Below are positions 10,853 through 21,034 of a stretch of 58,911 nt of DNA, piece after piece. The position numbers were made by a program, and so were the translations under genes. The DNA is from Acrasis kona (taxonomy: Eukaryota; Heterolobosea; Eutetramitea; Acrasida; Acrasidae): contig JAOPGA020001113.1 in NCBI GenBank assembly GCA_026419775.2, positions 1 to 58,911 on the forward strand, given 5' to 3'. The notes beneath the pieces were generated by a model that worked only from the letters and a program-made list of their open reading frames with translations, did no database searches and was not told the origin of the DNA. The first letter of the stretch is position 1. Every line of letters begins with the position of its first letter.

Positions 10853-10910
10853 TTGAGTAACTTGCGTAACTTGAGTAACTTGCGTAACTTGAGTAACTTG
10901 AGTAACTTAC
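10853..10910 (-). repeat. Right subterminal 9-bp array of the Harbinger element
   Basis: GTAACTTGA and GTAACTTGC alternate about six times, the complement of the left array at 8785-8835, just inside the right TIR. Confidence 0.8.
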
Positions 10911-10935
10911 GGAACTCAAGTTTTCATACAACCCT

Positions 10936-11279
10936 AATTAAGTAGATTAGATAGTCTACTTCCCCTAAATAAATTCTACGCGCTTCTTTCAAAGCATGTT
11001 TGTAGGTGTTCACAATACTTTTGAATTTTTTTTTTTTCATTTCCCCTTTGTAATTCTGGGATATTGTTTTGGCAGCGATTGCTTTTAAGGTCTTGCAACC
11101 GCACTTGTTTCCGCTTGGATTGGTCTTTGTCGCACGGTGCTTGCCTCTTCCTGTTCATGCTTTCCATTACAATTTCAAAAAGAGGATGACAATCCGTTAT
11201 TTAATTTTTGAAAAAAGATGGTAGCAGGGTTGTGAGAGAGTACATATTGGCGAAGCACATTGGGTGAAGGGCGGCTTTT
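10936..11279. other. Spacer between transposon and pseudogene
   Basis: A 63-codon minus-strand frame (10976-11167) is basic and cysteine-containing but matches nothing I know. No repeat ends are visible. Confidence 0.3.
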
Positions 11280-12107
11280 CGGAAACCATAAATTAAGCAA
11301 CAAGAACGTGAAACTTTGAAGATAATCAGAGAACAAGAAAAAGAAAGGTTAAAAGCAGTTTGTGAACAAAAGAGACTTGAAAAGGAAACCGCCAAGCAGC
11401 AAAATAGAGACCACAAGGAAGCACTTAGGCACAACAGGCAACTCTAGAAGGAATACAAAAAAGCAGAAAAGGAAAAAATCCGCTTGGCTAAAGAGAAAGA
11501 AATCCTACGGAAAAAAGAGAAGAGAAGACTTGAAAAGGAAGAAAAGGACAAAAAGAGGATGCAACTGAAGGAACTCAAGTCCAGAGCTCAGTGTGGAGTC
11601 AGAAACATCTCCTTCCAAAAATTCCTAAAAATGCACAAGATTGACCTATCTACATCCCCACAAGGCATTACCTAAATGATGGACACTGTCAAAGTGTACA
11701 ACAAGTACATAAGGGAGGGAAAACTTGCAGAATGCTTCATTGACAACACAACATTATCCAACACGCCATCCAATATTCCACCACCCAACACTCCAGTATC
11801 TAACAATCAAGATGAAGAGACAGATGACGTCGCCCCACAAAGGTACAGTCAAGATTTGGATCCCAACCAGGACACAGATGATGACGAGAGCACCCAAGAG
11901 TGGGAGCACACCGCAAATGTGAAGGAGCATGATAGCAGTAATGGATCTAGCTCAACCGACATCATTGATGTTGACACAGAGTTGGATGCACAGGAGGTGT
12001 ACGTTCTTGACCGCATAAATAGCATTCAAATGCGTAGAGATTCTCTCGAGGCTGCAATCAAGGACCTGGATAAGGAGTTTGATGACCTATCCAAAAGTTA
12101 TTTTTAA
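11280..12107 (+). pseudogene. Broken gene for a charged coiled-coil protein, family unknown
   Basis: One frame reads through 11280-12107 with stops near 11444 and 11673. The first half is a Lys/Glu-rich helix (EKERLKAVCEQKRLEKETAKQQ and EKEILRKKEKRRLEKEEK segments). The second half (from ATG 11676) is acidic and ends in a predicted helix (RRDSLEAAIKDLDKEFDDLSKSYF). It lies between two DNA transposons and could be the cargo or second ORF of a lost element. I see no catalytic motif. Confidence 0.4.
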
Positions 12108-12150
12108 TAACCATTCTCAAAAAAATTGAAGGGATCAATAAAGATATATT

Positions 12151-13629
12151 TTACCCCTTCCGGTCAATTATGACGAATAATAATTTTTGACAAACACCAG
12201 GAAATAAAGTCTCAACTTTCCCAACTACTTTCCTCCTATTTTTGTAACCAATTTGAACTTCTTTTTCCCCCCGCATGACAGACCATCCTGTGTCACAATT
12301 ATCAGAAAAGCGGTCAAACTTATGAACAGTAGTGTCTTTTTTTGGAATTAATCTTTCAAATTCATCAAGTGTTTGCATGCTATGCTTATGAACCACTGGC
12401 TTCATTCAACCGAAATAACTATCTGGCTTGAACTTTGTATGACCAGATTACATAAAGTGCACGTATATCTCATCTGCCATATTCATTAAATACATCATGT
12501 GTAAAAAGCCAAACATATATTGATTTTTAACTTCTCTCTGGCAGTTGTCGGCTTGTACATGCTGCACGCGCTCAACATTTGGCTTCCACTCCTCCATCCA
12601 AACTTTAAAAAGGCAGGTCAGTACTTCATTCACTGATTTTCCCCCCTTGATAGAAGAGTAAATACATGGGTGGTTCTTTGAACCAAACTTTTTATCATCA
12701 ATAATACCGTAGCAACAAAGTGATGGGTAGCTCTGAAAAAAGCATTCGCTTGGGCGTGCTGGAAAGTGTGGATATAAAATTGACTCCATTGCATCTATTG
12801 ACCATAACCGTGGACCTCCATCTTGAGCCTGCTTTTGCAACTTATGATACGAATCTTGAGCAGCCTCATAAACTGCTACATGTTGCTTTTGTCTCTCTTT
12901 TGGTTCTGTATTATCTGGCTCCGCTTCTTTAATGTCTTTCTGGTTTTTAAGACACGTTGAGCACACAGCAGTCCTAAGTGAGCGCACTTTGATTAGTGGT
13001 CTTTCATTGCTCTAAACATCCATAAAATATTGATAGGAGGATGGTTTTGTGGTTTGGTTAGACTTATGCATCCACTCGCAGTACTCTTCATGGAACTTTG
13101 TGCCTGTATACCAGGTTGGCAACCATGTTATGTTGCCTGTGGCTAGCTGTCCTTCAATACCTGGCTCCGGCTCCCCATGGACTTCTGTTACATTGTCGAT
13201 GAAGTGAAGTATTGACTGCTTTTTGTCGTCTAAACGTTCAATAAATTCTGAAGAGTTGCCATGGTTGGCCTGTGGTTTGTCTGATAACAATGATGCAATG
13301 ATTGGTGAAATCTTGTTATTTGAGGCACAAAGAGTGCATAACAACGCTTTCCAACAGATTTCAATACCTGTCAAAGAGTACTTCTGTCTTTTCCTCTTTT
13401 TATTGATCATTGGAGACAAAACATTGCATAGTTTCTGAGTGCGCTCATTTTCTGATTTACATCCATAAACACATTGGTTCCGAATTCGAAGTATTTCGTC
13501 TGCCGTGAGTCTTTGCAAGCAGTTTTTGGTGCACCCACATTTCTTATTAGAATCGTTTATTGCTTCACTTGTATGGTCCACATCATTAGATAGATGTACA
13601 GATAATCGTGACACAGGATGGTCTGTCAT
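12151..13629 (-). pseudogene. Transposase-like protein with ADNC and GHTKF motifs, three in-frame stops
   Basis: From ATG 13629 a single frame runs to the left TIR, interrupted by TAG, TAA and TGA but no frameshift. Part one (13012-13629) contains CGCTKNCLQRLTADEILRIR. Part two (about 12448-13011) holds CSTCLKNQ, then YGIIDDKKFGSKNH and VQADNCQREVKNQYMFGF. Part three (12151-12447) begins with SGHTKFKPDSYFG. This set (CGC N-terminus, ADNCxxxxKN, GHTKFxPDxxFG) matches a widespread uncharacterised family in fungi, protists and invertebrates that I take to be DDE-type transposases (I associate it with DUF7869, from memory). All three stops are explicable as C-to-T changes (CAG, CAA, CGA). Confidence 0.6.
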
Positions 13630-13883
13630 GCTTTTTTATTTATTTGAAGTTCTTTTCATCTGTTCATATTCTATTTATTGTGTTCAACTTCCGCATTCCG
13701 GTCGAAATTGACGAAGAGCCAAAGAGGCCAATCCGGTTAAAATATTAACCATGCAACAAGATCAAACAATAAGAATGAAAAACAATTAGACAATTTAATA
13801 GAGCACATTCAACAGTACATCTGTGTATTATTATCTCGCTGTTCGTCAAAAATTATTATTCGTCATAATTGACCGGATGGGGT
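12153..13883. mobile_element. TIR DNA transposon with one long transposase-like frame, 1.7 kb
   Basis: The ends are near-perfect inverted repeats of about 40 bp. The outer part is ACCCCTTCCGGTCAATTATG on the left against ACCCCATCCGGTCAATTATG read inward from the right, and the match continues through GACGAATAATAATTTTTGAC. Immediate flanks are AT-rich (TATATTTT and TATTTATT), so an imperfect 8-bp duplication is possible but not convincing. The single gene inside is on the minus strand and its stop codon falls in the left TIR. Superfamily assignment is open. Confidence 0.75.
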
Positions 13884-13980
13884 TATTTATTAATTTTTTT
13901 TTTACAAAAACTGGCTAATTTGACTGCTCCAGACAATATATGTAAGACAGTCAGATTACAACACCACACAGATCAACAAG

Positions 13981-15789
13981 ATGAATTTTATAGCATTATT
14001 TTGCATATTACCCCTGGTATTTATTGTACAAACGTGCAAATCCGAGAAGACACCATTAATACTTATACCTGGTTATGCTGCCTCTATATTACATGCGACA
14101 AAAGAGAATCAGACAATACGGGCCTACGAAACATACCCTAACAGCGATGATATATTCCAAAATCATTTATTATGCATATACAAAGATGGCTACTGCGAAA
14201 GCACCTCTGCCTCGGATGGGTGGAAAATACATTCTCCGATGGAACAACACGGGCTATATGCCATTCGAAACCTCAATCCAAATTCTACCCCACCACGCCC
14301 CTACTTTAACGATTTGATTGATTTTTTAGTCAACGATCTTCAGTATGAACCGGGGGTGTCCTTGTTCGGATTCCCATACGATTGGAGGCAATCCACCACC
14401 TACAGTGCTATTCAACTGCTGCAATACTTGAATAAAATCAAAATCCAAACAAGATCATCTCACATAGATGTAATCGCACACTCTATGGGTGGCCTTGTCA
14501 CAAAAACAGCTATGGGCATGGTCAATTCTAAGCAACACAACATTCGTAAGTTCTTATCAATAGGAACACCTTATACTACAGGAGGGGCTGGTTGGGGAAT
14601 TAACTTTTTAAAACCATCAAACCTCAATAATCCAAACCTAAACCCGTATTGGATCCGTCAACTAGTTATCAACAGTCCAAATAGTTATGAAGCCGTTTAT
14701 GCCGCGTTAAAGAATGAAGAAGGATCCGATTTGTCACCAAACAAAAGCAAACCGCCAAGAACGTTAATTGGTTACACACTCAACAACAAACCAATAACAG
14801 TAGGCACTGCGAGTGAAATGTTGGAAATTGTAAAAGATGCAATGAAGGATTGCAAGGTATCTTTTGGCGGTAATATACATTCGTGTGAGTTTCGACAAGA
14901 TTTATTAAACACGATCGCCAAGACGTCATACGAATACAGGAGAACAGCAATCTCCGTAGACCACCAACCGGCTCAGTACTTCTCCGTGATGGGTGTGTTG
15001 GTAAACACGCCAACTATTTTTAATTTATTGGATCCTTTGAAGGATTCATCTCCTTCTTCAGAACTAGTGATGCAAAAGAGTGCCACGCTACCCTCTGGGT
15101 TTGTTAGTGGCGATGGCATGGTCACAAAAGGATCTGCGAGTGGTGATGGTTTTACAACATGTCGTAATTGTCGGGTTTCGTTTCCAAAAAGTCATAATGG
15201 GCTGCTACATCATAAAAATACATTCAAGAGCATTAGACACTTTATGGGGCATTCTTGTAAGTGGGATGGAGTGTGGGATGTGACCATTATGAACTCCAAA
15301 ACTTTTAAAGAATACATCAGAGTGGGTCAGAGTGCATGGACCGCCTATAGCAAGACATACGATATGAAAGGAAAGGTATGGGACGATGAGTGGAAGGGAA
15401 CGTTGGTGGGGGAGTACGGCGCTGCTGAATTTACTTGGTTAATGTCTCGCGATTGTCTGACATTTAATGGTAGTTGGAGGTACGACTGGATACAAGAATA
15501 TCAGTGGAGCGGAGTGAGAGTGATGGGTAGCGAATGCAAAATGAACGATACGATTCATTGTAGTGTTACGGGTGGTGACGGCGAACGTCAATGTGTGTTT
15601 GGCTATTGGTCTGGTACTTGTGATGTGGTTAGTTGTGTGGACGGATACTGTTTGTTTAATCACACGTGTACACCTTGTTCCTTGGAAGGGGGCTATCGAA
15701 AATGGAGTCCTGTGTTTGTTTTGGTTGGCATGTCGATAGTAACGGTAGTGCTGTTTACAATTCTATCAAGAAGAAATACAAGACAATAA
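13981..15789 (+). CDS. Lecithin:cholesterol acyltransferase-like enzyme (LCAT/PLA2G15 family), membrane-anchored
   Basis: The 602-residue protein has an N-terminal signal peptide (about residues 1-20), then an alpha/beta-hydrolase LCAT domain (PF02450-like): PLILIPGYAAS at the start, FGFPYDWRQS, and the nucleophile elbow AHSMGG with Ser168. The acid is probably Asp378 (SGDGMV) and the His lies in the GLLHHKNTFKSIRHFMGH segment. Family members transfer or hydrolyse the sn-2 or sn-1 acyl chain of phospholipids, in lysosomes or outside the cell. Unusually, it continues into a cysteine-rich region (about 510-570, many CxxxC spacings) and ends with a membrane helix (about 574-596) and a short basic tail. 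The start is the first ATG after stops, with a good signal peptide. No intron is needed. Confidence 0.85.
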   Translation: MNFIALFCILPLVFIVQTCKSEKTPLILIPGYAASILHATKENQTIRAYETYPNSDDIFQNHLLCIYKDGYCESTSASDGWKIHSPMEQHGLYAIRNLNPNSTPPRPYFNDLIDFLVNDLQYEPGVSLFGFPYDWRQSTTYSAIQLLQYLNKIKIQTRSSHIDVIAHSMGGLVTKTAMGMVNSKQHNIRKFLSIGTPYTTGGAGWGINFLKPSNLNNPNLNPYWIRQLVINSPNSYEAVYAALKNEEGSDLSPNKSKPPRTLIGYTLNNKPITVGTASEMLEIVKDAMKDCKVSFGGNIHSCEFRQDLLNTIAKTSYEYRRTAISVDHQPAQYFSVMGVLVNTPTIFNLLDPLKDSSPSSELVMQKSATLPSGFVSGDGMVTKGSASGDGFTTCRNCRVSFPKSHNGLLHHKNTFKSIRHFMGHSCKWDGVWDVTIMNSKTFKEYIRVGQSAWTAYSKTYDMKGKVWDDEWKGTLVGEYGAAEFTWLMSRDCLTFNGSWRYDWIQEYQWSGVRVMGSECKMNDTIHCSVTGGDGERQCVFGYWSGTCDVVSCVDGYCLFNHTCTPCSLEGGYRKWSPVFVLVGMSIVTVVLFTILSRRNTRQ

Positions 15790-15998
15790 AATCACGAGAT
15801 TAGATTGTTCATCGTTTTGTGTTTTGATGATGAAAAATTGATCCCAATAAAAAGTTTATCATTAAAATCTACTGTAGTATAACATTCATGTTTAGTTATA
15901 GAAATTTAGTGTGGACGGCAGAGTAACATTAATCGACACTCATTTTGATTAGCTTGTCATCAGGATCTCGTTACAAAAATCTTTGTCAACTAATCAAT

Positions 15999-18710
15999 AT
16001 GAAGTTGTTTTTGTTCTTACTAGTGGCATGGGCAGCTGTGGAGTGCATGGCTTTGTCCTCCCGCACAACTTACCTGAATCATGGATGGGAAGTGAGAGAC
16101 AACAACGGCAAAGTACACATTAAAAATGTCAGCGCTCCATCGTCACTTTACCACGAGTTGCAACTCAAAAAAGTGATACAAGAACCTTACTACCGACTAA
16201 ATGTATTGGATTATAGATGGGTTGCTCAATCCAACTGGACCTTCACGTACAAGTCGTCCTCCATCAAAAGATCCACATTCGACCAACTAGTATGCGAAGG
16301 CCTCGATACCATATCGACAGTATACGTCAACAACGTTCAGGTAGGATCATCGGACAACATGTTTACAAAATACGTATTCAACATCACACATGCGCTTGAT
16401 CAAGACAAGGAAAACGAAATCAAAATCGAATTTACTTCTCCCCTCGAGTACTCTGCTCAAAAAGCAACCAACCATCCTTACTGGATCCCAACAACAGATG
16501 TGGACTATCTGAACACGCCGTACAGAAACTTCATCAGAAAACAACAGTGCTCGTTCGGATGGGATTGGGGCCCGGTGTTCCCTGATGTCGGCATTTGGTT
16601 GCCCATCAGCATCGTTTCGCACGATCAACAATCAGCAACCATTCACGACCTGAGACCACAAGTAGGCATCATAGAGGACGCATATTGGACGATCAACACG
16701 TCCGTCATTCTGCACTCTACGACGCCGTCGACATTTCCCATCAAGTACGTGATCCAAGATGCCAATCAAAAAATCGTACACGTCCACACGGCCGTCACGC
16801 ACAAGACGAGCCGATACGAATCTAACTTTGAACAAATTCTAAACGTACCCGTCGATGCCGTGCAGAGGTGGTGGCCTCGTGGATACGGAGAACAACCGCT
16901 GTACACGTTAACCGTATCCTCCACAGAAAATCAAATCTCTCGAAGAATCGCCTTCAGAACGGTTCGATTGGTGCAAGACGAGCTGCCGATCACCGATCAT
17001 GATTTGACCAAGGGCCTTCCATCTCGTCGCCTATACTTTGAGGTGAACCAAGTGCCCATCTATGCAAAGGGTGCCAATTTCATACCGGTGGATTCGTTCG
17101 TCTCCAAAATCACGCCATCAAGAATCACAGATTTGGTGGATTCCTGCATCCAAGCTAATTTCAACATGATTAGAATCTGGGGGGGTGGAATTTATCAACA
17201 AGATTTATTGTACGACTTGTGCGATCGACATGGATTGTTGGTGTGGCAGGAATTCATGTTCGCGTGTGCCTTTTATCCGGTGAATCCAGAGTTCTTGGAC
17301 AGCGTCAAGGGCGAAATGACTCATCAGATGAATCGATTGATGCACCATCCTAGCATCGTATTGTGGAGCGGTAACAATGAAAACGAAGTCAGCCTGTACA
17401 ACACCACGTGGTATCAATTGGACGACATCAACCTGAAGACTAGGTTCGTGATGGATTATGACTTGCTCAACAATGATTTGATCCAAAACACCGCCAAGAG
17501 CTTGGATCGATCCAGACCGTTTTGGCCCAGCAGCCCCTCCAGAGGTTACTTTGATCGAGATGTTTTATCATGGGGACCCACCACCGTGTACGTGAACCAC
17601 AGTCGCTATCGATCCAGGAGCTATAGCGGCGATGTTCACTTTTACGACTACAAATCAAAATGTAATGACGTGTATCACTATCCGATGGCCAGAATGGTGA
17701 GCGAATACGGTTGGATGAGCTTTCCCAGCATCGATACGTTCGAAATGCACGGCCGACTATCGAACGACGACCTGCACTACAATTCCACCATGATGAGAGA
17801 TCGTCAGCATCATCCCAACGGTACCAACGAGATTCTTGCTCAGTTCGAAATGCACTTTCGAATCGATTCGAAAACATCGTTGGACAATTTTACGAATTTC
17901 GTCTATTTGAGTCAAGTGTTACAGACCATTTGCATCAAAACACAAACCGAGTATTATAGAAAGAACAAGGCAGATCGAGAAGCACTAACGATGGGAGCAT
18001 TGTATTGGCAGTTGAATTCCATATGGCCAGCGCCCACGTGGAGCAGCCTGGAATATGAAGGCAAATGGAAAATGTTACACTATTATGCCAAGAGATTCTT
18101 TGCTCCCATGTTGATTTCTTCGTTCGAGTATACGCGCAGCAGCGTTAATTCTTATGAAATTTATGTAACCAGCGATGTGAACAAGGCTTTGGAGAATCTT
18201 GTCGTCGTGATTAGGGTGTTGAGCGTTAGGGATGGTTCGTTGTTGCATCAAATCACTGAAAATGTGAAACGAATGGAACCGTTAGAGTCGAAAACTGTTT
18301 ATAGCGTGTCTAGCATTGAACGAGAAATCTTGAGGACGATACCTAGATCCGAATGTGTTGTTTCATTGTTGCTGAAGATTGATAATCGCACGGTCAGCGA
18401 AAATGAATTTTATCCTGCCGACTTTGTGAATGTCGATTTGCACAGACCAGTTGTGACGCTGAGTCATCCTGTCAAGTCTTCTCCCAATATTGTTTCCTTC
18501 AAAGTGGGTGTGACCGGTACCATAGCTCCTTATACTTGGATTGATTATGATCGCAAGTTATCAGGAAGATTTAGTGATAATGGGTTCTTGTTGGTTCCAA
18601 AAGAAGACAGGACTATTGAATTCGTATGCAAGGAAGAGAAATGTAATGACTTGTCCGCTGAGCAAGTGTTGAAACACTTTAAGGTAATGTCTCTAAGAGA
18701 TACTTATTAA
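15999..18710 (+). CDS. Beta-mannosidase, glycoside hydrolase family 2, secreted or lysosomal
   Basis: This 903-residue enzyme would remove terminal beta-1,4-mannose from N-glycan remnants or plant mannan. The ATG at 15999 is preferred over the in-frame upstream one because it gives a clean signal peptide (MKLFLFLLVAWAAVECMA). It contains the sugar-binding jelly-roll domain (FGWDWGPVFPDVGIW), the immunoglobulin-like domain, and the TIM barrel with NMIRIWGGGIYQQD, WSGNNENE (acid/base Glu461) and SEYGWMSFPS (nucleophile Glu569). Length and layout match animal lysosomal beta-mannosidase (about 880 residues). A C-terminal beta-sandwich follows. Single exon. It sits directly downstream of the LCAT-like gene; both are lysosome-type hydrolases but have separate promoters. 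Confidence 0.95.
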   Translation: MKLFLFLLVAWAAVECMALSSRTTYLNHGWEVRDNNGKVHIKNVSAPSSLYHELQLKKVIQEPYYRLNVLDYRWVAQSNWTFTYKSSSIKRSTFDQLVCEGLDTISTVYVNNVQVGSSDNMFTKYVFNITHALDQDKENEIKIEFTSPLEYSAQKATNHPYWIPTTDVDYLNTPYRNFIRKQQCSFGWDWGPVFPDVGIWLPISIVSHDQQSATIHDLRPQVGIIEDAYWTINTSVILHSTTPSTFPIKYVIQDANQKIVHVHTAVTHKTSRYESNFEQILNVPVDAVQRWWPRGYGEQPLYTLTVSSTENQISRRIAFRTVRLVQDELPITDHDLTKGLPSRRLYFEVNQVPIYAKGANFIPVDSFVSKITPSRITDLVDSCIQANFNMIRIWGGGIYQQDLLYDLCDRHGLLVWQEFMFACAFYPVNPEFLDSVKGEMTHQMNRLMHHPSIVLWSGNNENEVSLYNTTWYQLDDINLKTRFVMDYDLLNNDLIQNTAKSLDRSRPFWPSSPSRGYFDRDVLSWGPTTVYVNHSRYRSRSYSGDVHFYDYKSKCNDVYHYPMARMVSEYGWMSFPSIDTFEMHGRLSNDDLHYNSTMMRDRQHHPNGTNEILAQFEMHFRIDSKTSLDNFTNFVYLSQVLQTICIKTQTEYYRKNKADREALTMGALYWQLNSIWPAPTWSSLEYEGKWKMLHYYAKRFFAPMLISSFEYTRSSVNSYEIYVTSDVNKALENLVVVIRVLSVRDGSLLHQITENVKRMEPLESKTVYSVSSIEREILRTIPRSECVVSLLLKIDNRTVSENEFYPADFVNVDLHRPVVTLSHPVKSSPNIVSFKVGVTGTIAPYTWIDYDRKLSGRFSDNGFLLVPKEDRTIEFVCKEEKCNDLSAEQVLKHFKVMSLRDTY

Positions 18711-20215
18711 AATGTGATTCTGTAAAACTGTTGTTGGTCAATCCTCTCAAATGGAATCATCAAATTCGCGATCAGATTTAATCAATTGTAAGATTTTAGC
18801 CGCGACAAATCAACGAGTCGTTGATTATTATCTTACCACCAAATTTGTCCCTAAAATTATTTTTGATGACTTTTGACACATAGAGTGCTACTTTTATAGT
18901 ATTTTGGAGCAAGTTTATTTATACATCGGGTAAACTAGCATGGACATTTAAACGAAGGAGCTTTGATTTACGCACACCACACAACTAAAACAAACTCAAC
19001 ATACATCATGACAGTCTAATCCCCTGATAGACTCGCTTTGCTGCTACAGTACTTATCAGTTAGTACGACGAACGAGGGTCTCACGATCCATAAGAACGTT
19101 TGACGTAAAACCTGTTGAGACCTACTTACCACAGTGCTAAATCACATCACACACAGTCACCTCCAGACAAAGACTACACGTCACCGGTCAAGGAACAGAG
19201 ATCTCTGGTACCATGTACTCCGCATCAACAACTTTGAGCATCTCATTGGTGATGGCCTCTCTTACCGACAAAGAACACGACATTGGTAATTATAGGACAC
19301 CACGCTGCCACGTTCATATTGACGACACACGAACCACTTCTACACTTCACTTGCACTGTAGCCGTTACCTTAACCGCCGCAACTTCACCACGCAACATCG
19401 TCAAATTACTAAGATTATCCCAATACGTCAAACTTATTTATCTTGGTAATGTACAAGGTCAGCGTGTAAACCCAACAGTCCAAGAACCTTTAACCTTCCT
19501 TACTTTGCTTGGCGCCGCAATTATCACTCGTTGGTTTTCTTAACACAGATTGTAAAATACAAGGTCAGCGTGTAAACCTATCTGTCTGACATACGGTGCA
19601 AGGACGAGTTTGAAAATAAACATGTAGCATTTTTTTTAATTTTGTATCGATTTTAAAAACTTCTTTTAACAGCTTGTGTTGTGCTTTTTATCGTTAATAT
19701 GTCCTCAAATCTCTTCTCCATTATCCTAATGTTCGCAGCTCACAAAATAAATTTTATTAGTGTTTCTTTCCATCACCATGTAAATAGTGTTTCGAGATAA
19801 ACCTGTGTTCCACAATTCTAACTTTCATGATAAATCATTCAAAATTTACAAAAGTACCTCTTTCAATCTTGTTAGGAACACCTCAATAGTTTCATACGAT
19901 GTCCATCATGCATTGCTTCAATCCGATGTGCACCACTAGCCCGAAGGAAAGAGCATTATTTGGCGCAGCAGAAGCTGGAGCAAGAAAGGAAAAATGAGAT
20001 TAAAACAACAAATTACAAAAAACATAGTCCGTCGTTCTTGAATTAGATGACCGCAGTTCAAGAAGTTATACTTCAGTAATTATATAGGTTGAAGAGGTAT
20101 TTTTGGCGAAAGGAACTTGACGATTGACATTCTTGAAAAATATGACCACACCCGTTTTGTTCCACTTTTCTGTTTTTCACAGACAATTTTTCCTGCAGCC
20201 GTCAAAACATTTTGA
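18711..20215. other. 1.5-kb gap with a possible small unrecognised gene and a direct repeat
   Basis: Frames at 19213-19449 and 19283-19543 (+) overlap. A splice from GT at 19286 to AG at 19360 would join a signal-like start (MYSASTTLSISLVMASL) to a hydrophobic end (TFLTLLGAAIITRWFS), but neither part has a known family. The 20-mer ACAAGGTCAGCGTGTAAACC occurs at about 19453-19472 and again at about 19558-19577. A short hairpin with arms AGTCTA and TAGACT lies near 19013-19033. No RNA gene can be named. Confidence 0.3.
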
Positions 20216-21034
20216 ATGAAAGAAAGTCTTGCTAACGGCTTTGAGGGCGAAGTTACTTTCGACCAAACACCAATCAGGAAACAGAAGTCGTGCGATGCTC
20301 TGTCAGGCTCTAAAAACTTCGACTGTGATATAATATTACAGGCCCTAGAGAAGGATAAAACTCGCAGTTTAGGATTTGGACGACAAGGACTTTCAGTTTC
20401 AGAGAAGATTGCATTATTGTTTGCAAAGAAACAACCAAAAAGAATAGAAACCTTAATTCTATATTCTTGTCTTTGTGAACTTGTACTACTCGAGAGAATA
20501 TCAACCTACCAACGCGAGGGAGGCCTTTCTGAAAAGTCATTCGGAATGTACGTCTGCAACAAGAAGGGCACAGGATGTGAGTTCTTAGACTTGGTTAAAG
20601 ATCAAATTCTATCTATCCCCAGTTATCATAGCAAAGCCATAGACACTATCATGTCTCAAGTAAAGGCCGTTGTTGGAAAAAAGGTGTACACAATGGTATA
20701 TGACCAACTTACTCAGAAAGGCATCCTAAAGGCATCCAAAAAGTTGTTTTCCACAACTTATGAACCCAGAGACGAAACTGTACCAGAGTCTATTCGAAAT
20801 GAAATTGCCTTTGGACTCAACTCTCACCAAGAAGGCCTATATGTTAAGAATGGAATGTCTGCAGACTTGTACGCCCTAATAGCGATGAAGGGATGCGGTA
20901 AGAGAGGTACGGATTATGACTTTGACGAGCAGAGGGCAGTCAACATGACGAATGATTTTCACAACTGGAACTTGGACGTGGTCATGATGTCCATCTTTCA
21001 ACGCCTCAATCATGTTGTAAGTGAGTTCTATTAA
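20216..21034 (+). CDS. GPP34-domain protein (GOLPH3/Vps74-like)
   Basis: The 272-residue protein resembles GOLPH3/Vps74, peripheral Golgi proteins that bind PI4P and sort glycosyltransferases into COPI vesicles. Recognisable parts are LSVSEKIALLFA (like the LTLMEEVLLLGL start of the domain), a helix with CELVLLERI (like IELALRGRL), and QLTQKGILKASKKLFSTTYEPRD (like [23 protein letters not shown]). The match is distant and no full PI4P pocket can be verified. Near the end, GTAAGTGAG follows codon HV, so an intron to AG at about 21042 could replace the last few residues. It lies next to SCAMP and a glycosyltransferase, fitting Golgi function. Confidence 0.55.
   Translation: MKESLANGFEGEVTFDQTPIRKQKSCDALSGSKNFDCDIILQALEKDKTRSLGFGRQGLSVSEKIALLFAKKQPKRIETLILYSCLCELVLLERISTYQREGGLSEKSFGMYVCNKKGTGCEFLDLVKDQILSIPSYHSKAIDTIMSQVKAVVGKKVYTMVYDQLTQKGILKASKKLFSTTYEPRDETVPESIRNEIAFGLNSHQEGLYVKNGMSADLYALIAMKGCGKRGTDYDFDEQRAVNMTNDFHNWNLDVVMMSIFQRLNHVVSEFY

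Larger units (their letters stand above)
8751..10935. mobile_element. PIF/Harbinger DNA transposon with long TIRs, about 2.2 kb
   Basis: Inverted ends read TAGGGTTGTATGAAAACTTG at both borders, followed on each side by arrays of a 9-bp word (GTTACTCAA on the left, about 8785-8835; its complement on the right, about 10853-10910). The 5 bp ATTAA flanks both ends (8746-8750 and 10936-10940), giving a target duplication; a 3-bp AAT reading is also possible if the TIR begins one base in. It holds two divergent ORFs, a DDE transposase and a Myb/SANT-like protein, the usual Harbinger pair. Structure is complete, but the transposase frame is shorter than usual. Confidence 0.85.

Noticed and set aside
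10853-10910. Telomere-like short tandem repeat
   Set aside because: The 9-bp word GTAACTTGA is not a telomeric type, and it is mirrored at 8785-8835 just inside the TIRs, so it belongs to the transposon.
17467-17877. 136-codon minus-strand frame inside the beta-mannosidase gene
   Set aside because: It overlaps the catalytic region of a fully homologous plus-strand gene and has no family resemblance.
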